Shown here one piece after another: positions 36,454 through 43,118 of a stretch of 43,118 nucleotides of DNA. The stretch spans positions 1 to 43,118 of the forward strand of contig CAZJRB010000060.1 of the NCBI GenBank assembly GCA_964547995.1, in the 5' to 3' direction. Position numbers and translations under genes: made by a program. Numbering within the stretch: position 1 is the first letter of the stretch; every line of letters starts with the position of its first letter. The notes below the pieces were generated by a model. The model had not been told where the DNA came from. It saw only the letters and a program-made list of their open reading frames with translations, and did no database searches. The DNA is from CAZJRB01 sp964547995 (GTDB lineage Bacteria > Planctomycetota > Planctomycetia > Pirellulales > Thermoguttaceae).

Positions 36454-39400
36454 CTATACCCGCGCCTTCTCCAACTGCATGTTCAGTCCCAGTCCCCGGA
36501 TTTCATTGGTCAACACGTCGAAGCTGGCGGGGGTACCGGCTTCGAGGGTATTTTCGCCCTTGACCATCGATTCGTAGATCTTGGTGCGCCCTTCAACGTC
36601 GTCGCTCTTGACGGTCAGCAACTCCTGTAGCGCGTAGGCAGCTCCGTATGCCTCCAAGGCCCAAACTTCCATCTCCCCGAATCGCTGTCCGCCGAAGCGG
36701 GCTTTGCCGCCGAGGGGTTGCTGGGTGATCAAGGAATAGGGCCCCGTGCTCCGCGCATGGACCTTGTCGTCGACAAGATGGTGGAGCTTGAGCATGTAGA
36801 GGTATCCGACGGTGCAGAGCTGTTCGAACGGTTCGCCTGTCCGGCCGTCATAGAGCCGGACTTTGCCGCTGGCGGGGAGCCCGGCCTCTTCCAGGCATTG
36901 CCGGATCGATTTTTCGTTGGCCCCGTCGAAGATCGGGGTAACCGCCTGAAAACCCAATTTCGCGGCGGCCCAACCGAGGTGCGTCTCGAGGATTTGACCG
37001 ACGTTCATGCGGCTCGGTACACCCAACGGATTCAAAAGAATCTGGATGGGGGTCCCGTCGGCCAGGAAGGGCATGTCTTCCCTGGGCAGGATCTTCGAGA
37101 TCACTCCCTTGTTCCCGTGCCGGCCCGCCATCTTGTCACCCACCGAGATGACCCGCTTTGCGGCAATATAGACTTTGACCATTTGCAGCACGCCGCTGCG
37201 GAGTTCGTCACCCCGTTTCATGGAGTTGAGCGTGCGTTCCTTGGCGTCTACGGCGGCCTCCACCGCGGGCCAGAGGTTTTTGTATGTCCTTTTTACTTCC
37301 GAGAGCCGGTCGGGACTACGAATGTCCAACACATCGACATTGAAGATTCGCGCCAGCTCGGCGATCGACCGGTGGTCCCGCCCTTCGATGAGCGGGTTGC
37401 TGTCCTCGTCGCTTAGCTTTCGCTTCAGTATGGCTTCGATCTGCTCGACCAATTCGCCAAAGGTCGCAGCGATTTTTTCGTTTCCCTCCGATTCGGCCTG
37501 CTTGAGCGACTCCTCGAACTCGCGCCGTTCCTCTTCGGAGAGACTCATTCGCCGCGAGAATTTCTGGGTGTTGATGACGATGCCCTCGACGCCGGAGGGA
37601 ACTTCCAGCGAATCGTTTTTGACGTCTTCACCCGCCCGGCCGAAGATGGCGTGCAGAAGTTTCTCTTCGGGCGTCAATTCCGTCTTCGACTTGGGCGAGA
37701 CCTTTCCGACCAGCACGTCCCCCGGCATGACGTACGTACCAATCCGGACGATCCCGCTCTCGTCCAAGTTGCGCAACTGCTTATCGCTCACGTTCGGGAT
37801 GTCACGGGTGAATTCTTCGCGGCCCAGTTTCGTTTCGCGGATTTCGATGTCGAATTCCTCGATATGGATCGACGTGTAGGCGTCGTTCTCGACGAGTTCT
37901 TCACTGATGATAATCGCATCCTCGAAGTTGAATCCGTCCCAGGCCATGAACGCCGCAAGAACGTTTCGCCCCAGGGACAATTCGCCTTGATGAGTTGCCG
38001 CCCCGTCGGCAATGATCTGTCCTTTCTCGACTTTGTCCCCTATCGACACGATCGGTTTCTGGTTCTGGCAGGTTCGTTCATTGAGCCCGACAAACTTCCG
38101 CAGCTTATACACTTCGCTGCCGATTTCGATCCTTCCGGCATCAACCTTAGTAACGGTTCCCTTGCGTCGGGCATGTACGGGCATGCTCGAGTTCCGTGCC
38201 GCCGTCTTTTCCAGCCCCGTGGCCACCAGCGGCGGCTCCGTCACCAGAAGCGGCACCGCCTGACGCTGCATGTTCGATCCCATCAATGCCCGGTTCGCGT
38301 CGTCGTGCTCCAGGAACGGAATCAATCCGGCCGACACGCCCACCATTTGCGACGGGGCCACGTCGATATATCGGACGTCTCCGACGGAGATCATTTCGAA
38401 ATCGCCCTGGTGCCGGGCAATAATCGTCTCGCCTTCGATCTTTCCCTTCTTGATCGGCGCGTCGGCGGGCGCCAAAAACGCCTCGTGCTCCTGGTCTGCC
38501 CGGAGCCATTCGATCTCGCCGGTCAGCCTTCCCTTCTCAACACGCTGGTACGGCGTGACCAGGAAACCATATTCGTCCACACCCGCATAAATCGCCATGC
38601 TGGAGATCAGGCCGATGTTGGTGCCTTCGGGTGTTTCGATCGGGCAGATCCGGCCGTAGTGGGAAATATGGACGTCGCGAACCTCGAATCCTGCCCGCTT
38701 CCGGTTCAGACCGCCCGGCCCCAATGCCGAAAGCCGACGCTCGTGTGTGAGCATCGACAAGGGGTTCGTCTGGTCCACCACTTGCGACAGTTCGCCCCGC
38801 CCGAAAAAGTACTCGATCGCCGCGGAGATGCTCTTCGGGTTGACGAGGCTCCGGGGCGTCATGTCCTCCACGTCCTTCAAGTTCATCCGTTCTTGGACCG
38901 TCCGCCTTAGCTTGAGAAACCCCTTGCGCAATTCATCGGACGCCAACTCGTCAATCGTTCGCAGCCGCCGGTTTCCCAAGTGGTCGATATCGTCGATCTC
39001 GGCCATCGCGTCGTTCTCGCGAAGCCGCATCAGGTACTTGATCGCGGCGATGAGATCGTCGGCACGAAGCGTCATCTCGTCCTCGGGCGTGTCGAGCCCC
39101 AGCTTCCGGTTGATGCGGAATCGGCCGACGCGCCCCAGTCGATACCGGTTCGTGTCGTAGAACTTCTCTTGGAACAGGGCATGGGCCTTCTCGAGCGCCG
39201 GCGGGTTGCCGGGACGCAATCGCTGATAAATCCGCAACAACGCCTCCTCGTGGCTGGCTGTCCCGTCCTCCGCCAAGGAATTCAGCAACAGCGGGTTCTT
39301 GGGCTCTTCCATGACTTCCACTTGTTCGACACCGGAAGTGCAGATCGTCTCGGCAAGATTCTTGGTGATTTTCTGCCCCGATTCGATGATGATTTCACCT

Positions 39401-40167
39401 GCCCGGTCGCTCTGAGCGGGATAAACGACGTCGCCAACCGAGATTTTCCCTTCGATTTTCGACACGCTGCGACCATCGACAATCTTCTCCGTGCTGGTGT
39501 CGAAAAACACCCGCAACAGCGCAGCGTCGTCGCTGTAGGCCCGGTCCATTGCCCTAAGCAGCATCATGATTGAGAATTTGCCGCTCTGATCGATCCGAAC
39601 GGTAAGCACCTCTTTGCGGGTCATGTTCAATTCGATCCAGCTACCGCGTTCGGGGATGATCCGGCAACTGTGCAGTCGGCGCTCGCTGACCCCCTCGACA
39701 TCAAGCACGAAGTCGACGCCGGGACTGCGGTGCAGTTGGCTGACCACGACTCGCTCCGCTCCGTTGATAATGAACTCGCCCCCGCCGAGCATGATCGGCA
39801 TATCACCCAGGTAGACCTCTTCCTCGATCGGTTCCTCCTTGGTCAGCCGCAGCCAGACTTTGAATGGTCGCCCGTACGTCAGGCGCAATTGGCGACACTC
39901 GTCCGGCTCATAGCGGGGCTTGCCCAACTCGTAGCGGATGTATTCCAGACGCAGCGTCTTGTCGTAGCCCTCGATCGGAAAAATCTCGCGCAGCACCCCC
40001 TCCACCCCCTGGTCCTTGTGCTTGTGCGATGGCACCTCGTATTGAAGGAATTCCTCATACCTGCGCGTTTGGATATCCGTCAAATCGGGGATGGTATGGG
40101 GAACCTGGGTGGTGCCGAAGAAACGAGCCTCCTCGGGCATCAGACGTCGTTCAGCCGTGGTGGCCAT
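36454..40167 (-). CDS. rpoB: DNA-directed RNA polymerase subunit beta
   Basis: The beta subunit of RNA polymerase, 1237 residues, with AGGAGG upstream of the ATG. The rifampicin-pocket segment reads LSQVVDQTNPLSMLTHERRLSALGPGGL; the Asp, His and Ser positions most often altered in resistant mutants (E. coli D516, H526, S531) are all kept, with Val at the F514/M515 positions. Other marks are YGRICPIETPEGTNIG, the active-site GRHGNKG motif (KMAGRHGNKGVIS) and the C-terminal QPLGGKARFGGQRFGEMEVWALEAYGA. It is read between rplL (89 nt upstream) and rpoC. Confidence 0.97.
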   Translation of the reverse strand: MATTAERRLMPEEARFFGTTQVPHTIPDLTDIQTRRYEEFLQYEVPSHKHKDQGVEGVLREIFPIEGYDKTLRLEYIRYELGKPRYEPDECRQLRLTYGRPFKVWLRLTKEEPIEEEVYLGDMPIMLGGGEFIINGAERVVVSQLHRSPGVDFVLDVEGVSERRLHSCRIIPERGSWIELNMTRKEVLTVRIDQSGKFSIMMLLRAMDRAYSDDAALLRVFFDTSTEKIVDGRSVSKIEGKISVGDVVYPAQSDRAGEIIIESGQKITKNLAETICTSGVEQVEVMEEPKNPLLLNSLAEDGTASHEEALLRIYQRLRPGNPPALEKAHALFQEKFYDTNRYRLGRVGRFRINRKLGLDTPEDEMTLRADDLIAAIKYLMRLRENDAMAEIDDIDHLGNRRLRTIDELASDELRKGFLKLRRTVQERMNLKDVEDMTPRSLVNPKSISAAIEYFFGRGELSQVVDQTNPLSMLTHERRLSALGPGGLNRKRAGFEVRDVHISHYGRICPIETPEGTNIGLISSMAIYAGVDEYGFLVTPYQRVEKGRLTGEIEWLRADQEHEAFLAPADAPIKKGKIEGETIIARHQGDFEMISVGDVRYIDVAPSQMVGVSAGLIPFLEHDDANRALMGSNMQRQAVPLLVTEPPLVATGLEKTAARNSSMPVHARRKGTVTKVDAGRIEIGSEVYKLRKFVGLNERTCQNQKPIVSIGDKVEKGQIIADGAATHQGELSLGRNVLAAFMAWDGFNFEDAIIISEELVENDAYTSIHIEEFDIEIRETKLGREEFTRDIPNVSDKQLRNLDESGIVRIGTYVMPGDVLVGKVSPKSKTELTPEEKLLHAIFGRAGEDVKNDSLEVPSGVEGIVINTQKFSRRMSLSEEERREFEESLKQAESEGNEKIAATFGELVEQIEAILKRKLSDEDSNPLIEGRDHRSIAELARIFNVDVLDIRSPDRLSEVKRTYKNLWPAVEAAVDAKERTLNSMKRGDELRSGVLQMVKVYIAAKRVISVGDKMAGRHGNKGVISKILPREDMPFLADGTPIQILLNPLGVPSRMNVGQILETHLGWAAAKLGFQAVTPIFDGANEKSIRQCLEEAGLPASGKVRLYDGRTGEPFEQLCTVGYLYMLKLHHLVDDKVHARSTGPYSLITQQPLGGKARFGGQRFGEMEVWALEAYGAAYALQELLTVKSDDVEGRTKIYESMVKGENTLEAGTPASFDVLTNEIRGLGLNMQLEKARV

Positions 40168-40256
40168 AGGGGTTTACCCTCCTAAGCGAAACTGGAATAC
40201 GGACAAAACCCCCTCCCGGAGAGCGGCTCGGCACGGAACCACCGCGGACGAAAGGA

Positions 40257-40667
40257 CTACTTGATCGAAACTGTTGCACCGGCTTCTTCCAAATCCGTCT
40301 TCAACTTCTTGGCGTCCTCCTCTGCGATGCCTTCCTTGATTGCGCTGGGGCAACCTTCGACGAGGTCCTTGGCTTCTTTCAAACCCAACCCCGTATTGGC
40401 ACGCACCACCTTGATCACGCCGATCTTTTTCTCGCCGAAGCTCTCAAGAACCACGTCGAATTCGGTCTTCACGTCCGGTTCGGCGCCGCCGACGTCGCCA
40501 CCTGTCGGGGCAACCGCCGTGACGACACCGCCGGCCGCCGCCTTGATGCCGTGGGCCTCTTCGAGGTAGTCGCTCAACTCCTTGGCTTCCTTGAGCGTCA
40601 TATCGGCGATCTTGTCGCCGAATTCCTTGGTCGTTTTGGAAAACTCGCGAACTGCATCTGTCGCCAT
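40257..40667 (-). CDS. rplL: 50S ribosomal protein L7/L12
   Basis: The 136-residue stalk protein recruits translational GTPases. An N-terminal dimerisation helix (MTLKEAKELSDYLEE) is followed by an Ala/Gly/Val hinge and the conserved C-terminal domain (EFDVVLESFGEKKIGVIKVVRANTGLGLKEAKDLVEGCP). It is slightly longer than most L7/L12 because of the first 25 residues. It follows rplJ by 86 nt in the classical order. Confidence 0.97.
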   Translation of the reverse strand: MATDAVREFSKTTKEFGDKIADMTLKEAKELSDYLEEAHGIKAAAGGVVTAVAPTGGDVGGAEPDVKTEFDVVLESFGEKKIGVIKVVRANTGLGLKEAKDLVEGCPSAIKEGIAEEDAKKLKTDLEEAGATVSIK

Positions 40668-40753
40668 CGGGTTCTCATCCTTTCTCGTCTTCTGGGTGTG
40701 AAGCGGCTTGTTTCACCTTTGCCGCCTCCACGACGCGGAAAAACTGTACGGGT

Positions 40754-41296
40754 TTATTCAGTGCCGGGAGCGTTTCCCTCCTCCTCCTCGGCCTTTTGGC
40801 CAATTTGACTCGCCAGCGCGGCCCCCGGTCCGTTCAGTTGGGCCGCCAGCCGGGCGCCCGGTCCGAGGATTTGCCCCGCCAACAAGCTGAGCTGTTCCTC
40901 CCGACCGGGCCACTTGCTTACTTCGACCACCCCTTTGGGCGTGAGCTTTTCGCCGTCCATGACACCGCCACAGGCCGTGAAGGCTTCGTACTCTTCCTCC
41001 TGGGCCAGGCGAGTTACTTCCTTAGCGAGGCTGACAACGTCTTCACCTCCCCAACAGACGGCGGCGGTGCCGTCGAGACCCTCAAACATGGGCCCCAAGG
41101 GAGTACCCGCCGTCGCGCGGGCCGCCAGGCTGTTCTTCACCACCATCAACTTGATGCCCTTGCTCGCCAACTCGCCGCGAAGACGATTGTTCGCATTCGC
41201 ATCCAGCCCTACCACGTTGACCAGCAACGCGTCGTGTACTTCGCTCAGGCGACCGCGGAGATGCTCGGCAATCAGGTTCTTGATGTACTTGCTCAT
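40754..41296 (-). CDS. rplJ: 50S ribosomal protein L10
   Basis: L10 (180 residues) is the stalk base that binds L7/L12 and 23S rRNA. It starts MSKYIKNLIAEHL and contains VVGLDANANNRLRGELASKGIKLMVVKNSLAARA, typical of the family. The C-terminal tail is Ala/Gly-rich and ends in an acidic stretch (KAEEEEGNAPGTE). It starts six nt after rplA. Confidence 0.96.
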   Translation of the reverse strand: MSKYIKNLIAEHLRGRLSEVHDALLVNVVGLDANANNRLRGELASKGIKLMVVKNSLAARATAGTPLGPMFEGLDGTAAVCWGGEDVVSLAKEVTRLAQEEEYEAFTACGGVMDGEKLTPKGVVEVSKWPGREEQLSLLAGQILGPGARLAAQLNGPGAALASQIGQKAEEEEGNAPGTE

Positions 41297-41302
41297 GGTG
41301 CC

Positions 41303-41986
41303 TCAGGTGATTTGAATGCGTACGCTTGGGCTCATGGTTGCGCTAATGGCGATACCCTTCAGATATTGCCCCTTGACCGCAACCGGTTTCATCCCCGCGA
41401 CCAGATCGATGAAGGTCTGGATGTTTTCAACGAGTTTGTTCGCATCGAAGCTGAGCTTGCCGACGACGGCGTGTACGTTTCCTCCCGAGTCGTTGCGGAA
41501 TTCCACCTTCCCGGCCTTGTACTCCCGGATGACCTTGGCCACCTCGGGCGTGACGGTGCCGGAGCGGGGGGAAGGCATCAGGCCGCGCGGGCCCAAAATT
41601 CGCCCCAGCGGGCCGACGATCCCCATCATGTCCGGGGCCGCGATACACACGTCGAATTCCATCCAGCCTTCCTTGATCCTCTCGGCAAGTTCCTGGCCGC
41701 CGACCTCGTCGGCGCCCGCCTCTTTCGCTTCGTCGATCTTGTCGCCCTTGGCGAACACGACCACCCGCAACGTTCGACCGATCCCGTGCGGCAGAACAAT
41801 CGAACCGCGGATCGTCTGGTCGGCCTGCTTGGGGTCGACCCCCAACCTCATGGCAATCTCGACCGATTGGTCAAACTTGGCTCCGCCGAACTCCTTCAAC
41901 AAGGCAACCGCGTCTGCCAGCGGCAGCGGCTCCTTGCCCGGCGCCTTTTCGGCCATGGCCTTCATGCGTTTCGATTGCTTTGCCAT
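41303..41986 (-). CDS. rplA: 50S ribosomal protein L1
   Basis: L1 (227 residues) forms the mobile stalk at the E site. Marks are KFDQSVEIAMRLGVDPKQADQ, GSIVLPHGIGR, PDMMGIVGPLGRILGPRGLMPSPRSGTVT and the C-terminal SATMSPSVRIQIT. It lies 18 nt after rplK in the rplKA pair; L1 represses this pair in E. coli, but no such mRNA site was checked here. Confidence 0.97.
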   Translation of the reverse strand: MAKQSKRMKAMAEKAPGKEPLPLADAVALLKEFGGAKFDQSVEIAMRLGVDPKQADQTIRGSIVLPHGIGRTLRVVVFAKGDKIDEAKEAGADEVGGQELAERIKEGWMEFDVCIAAPDMMGIVGPLGRILGPRGLMPSPRSGTVTPEVAKVIREYKAGKVEFRNDSGGNVHAVVGKLSFDANKLVENIQTFIDLVAGMKPVAVKGQYLKGIAISATMSPSVRIQIT

Positions 41987-42004
41987 CTTGTACCTCTCGG
42001 CCTC

Positions 42005-42433
42005 TTATGTCTCAACAACTTCCAGGCCCATGCTTCTGGCCGTCCCTTCGATCAGGCGCCGGGCGTGTTCGAGATCCCGGGCGTTGAGGTCGGCCATCTT
42101 CATCTTCACGATCTCGTCGATCTGATCCATCGTGACCTGGCCGACCTTCTCCTTGTTGGGAACCCCGGAGCCCTTTGCGATGCTCGCGGCCTGTTTCAAC
42201 AATGCCGCAGCCGGCGGACTCTTCGTGATGAAATCAAAACTGCGGTCGGCGTACACCCGAACCACCACCGGAATCGGCATACCTCCGGCGTCCCTGGTCC
42301 GTTCGTTGAACTGTTGAACGAACTGCCCCAGGTTGATCCCGAACCGTCCCAGCGCGGTTCCCACCGGCGGGGCCGGCGTCGCCTGGCCGCCGGGGACCTG
42401 AAACTTCACTTCGCCCTGCAATTGCTTTGCCAT
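42005..42433 (-). CDS. rplK: 50S ribosomal protein L11
   Basis: L11 (142 residues) belongs to the GTPase-associated centre. The Pro-rich N-terminal motif PGGQATPAPPVGTALGRFGIN, the NERT segment and the C-terminal MADLNARDLEHARRLIEGTARSMG are all normal. It starts seven nt after the nusG stop, with the GAGG of the nusG end serving as a possible ribosome-binding site, so the two are coupled. Confidence 0.97.
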   Translation of the reverse strand: MAKQLQGEVKFQVPGGQATPAPPVGTALGRFGINLGQFVQQFNERTRDAGGMPIPVVVRVYADRSFDFITKSPPAAALLKQAASIAKGSGVPNKEKVGQVTMDQIDEIVKMKMADLNARDLEHARRLIEGTARSMGLEVVET

Positions 42434-42440
42434 GATGTGA

Positions 42441-43118
42441 TTATACCGCCTCGATCTGCCAGTATTCCAAAGTGACCGGCGTGCTGCGGTTAAAGATGTT
42501 GATCATCACCGTAACGCGCCCGTTCGCTTGATCAATGTGTTCCACGTCCCCTTCAAAATTCTCGAAGTTTCCGTCGACAATCTTCACTCGGTCCCCCAGC
42601 TTGAAGCCGATCTTCAGCAAGGGCGACTTCTCGGCCTTCTCCTCTTCCTTGGTGACGATTTTCACCACTTCATGGGGCGCCATCGGTGTCGGGTTCCCGG
42701 CTGCTCCCGTGAAATCGCCAATCCCCGGCGTCTCCCGCACCAGGAACCACGTGTCGTCGTTGACTTCCATGTTGACGACGATATATCCGGGATAGAGCTT
42801 TCGCTTCATGACCCGTTTCTTGCCGGCCTTCACCTCCGTAACCTTCTCGGTCGGAACGATCACGTCGCCGAAGAAACGTTCCAATCCGGCAATCTTCACC
42901 CGACGCAACAGCCCCTCGCGAATCGAATCCTCGCGGTTGCTCTGCACCTTGAGGATATACCAATCCATTTCGTCCGATTTCTCTTCCTCGGGCGGTGCTT
43001 CGGGTTCCTCCGCCGGCTCTTCAGCAACAGGCGGCGTTTCCTCGGGCCCCGCTTCCACCGGCTCTTCAGCAACGGGCGGCGTTTCCTCGGGCCCCGCTTC
43101 CACCGGCTCTTCAGCAAC
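42441..43118 (-). CDS. nusG: Transcription termination/antitermination factor NusG with N-terminal acidic repeat extension (5' end outside window)
   Basis: The C-terminal 170 residues or so are a complete NusG: the NGN domain from MDWYILKVQSN through LYPGYIVVNMEVND, and the KOW domain with FKLGDRVKIVDGNFENFEGDVEHID. It binds RNA polymerase beta' and links it to Rho or the ribosome. Before the usual start the frame stays open to the window edge, encoding an acidic Pro/Glu-rich extension with a 15-residue tandem repeat (VEAGPEETPPVAEEP, 45 nt per unit). Two full units and the beginning of a third are inside the window, so the gene is partial. No clear ribosome-binding site precedes the internal ATG of MDWYIL, which favours the longer form. 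Confidence 0.9.
   Translation of the reverse strand, partial: VAEEPVEAGPEETPPVAEEPVEAGPEETPPVAEEPAEEPEAPPEEEKSDEMDWYILKVQSNREDSIREGLLRRVKIAGLERFFGDVIVPTEKVTEVKAGKKRVMKRKLYPGYIVVNMEVNDDTWFLVRETPGIGDFTGAAGNPTPMAPHEVVKIVTKEEEKAEKSPLLKIGFKLGDRVKIVDGNFENFEGDVEHIDQANGRVTVMINIFNRSTPVTLEYWQIEAV
43015..43118. repeat. nusG: 45-bp tandem repeat in the 5' part of nusG
   Basis: Units are 43015-43059, 43060-43104 and the partial 43105-43118. The first two differ by a single base. Because 45 is a multiple of three, changes in copy number would keep the NusG frame. Confidence 0.92.

Overview
The window reads as a chromosomal segment of a high-GC planctomycete, most likely from the Pirellulales or a related order. 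Supporting marks are a DUF1559 prepilin-like protein with its type IV pilin leader, a cytoplasmic Hanks-type kinase with a planctomycete-style N-terminal region, a secreted PQQ-type propeller, a Tat-exported phosphoesterase, and many short palindromic repeats, two of them inside coding sequences. This assignment rests on protein style read by eye; no rRNA or tRNA gene was seen.

Layout. 1-7025: addB-addA, a minus-strand recombinational-repair operon (AddB end overlaps AddA start by 28 nt) bracketed by copies of one repeat family. 7126-9113: a repeat-rich region around a self-contained DUF1559 prepilin-like gene with sigma70-type promoter, long leader and strong terminator, followed by a cluster of three different palindromic elements. 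9114-16228: Ser/Thr kinase with a degenerate receiver domain, a small coiled-coil protein, a large secreted protein, a membrane-anchored protein and a glycerate 2-kinase. 16231-19339: a tandem/inverted repeat cluster, a small unknown protein, a geranylgeranyl reductase-family flavoprotein carrying an in-frame palindromic insertion, and a secreted alpha/beta hydrolase. 19340-22327: a visibly AT-richer island with an HD-domain nucleotide hydrolase translationally coupled to a YwgA-like protein, a convergent small HNH protein, and repeats. 22328-28646: PQQ-propeller protein, MutY coupled to a secreted protein, a methyltransferase, a small lipoprotein and a metallophosphoesterase. 28745-43118: the fused rif/str cluster on the minus strand, nusG-rplK-rplA-rplJ-rplL-rpoB-rpoC-rpsL-rpsG-fusA, with nusG cut by the window edge.

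Functionally, the right third is core transcription and translation, the left end is double-strand break repair, MutY adds base-excision repair, and the rest is a planctomycete accessory mix. The two most interesting signals are (i) several unrelated-looking repeat families that share one architecture, two inverted 24-26 nt arms each with its own internal dyad, two copies of which are exactly 62 bp and translated inside AddB and the reductase; and (ii) the AT-rich HD-YwgA-HNH island, which has the gene content and composition of an acquired nucleotide-targeting module. Several real starts differ from the longest reading frame and are given with their ribosome-binding sites.
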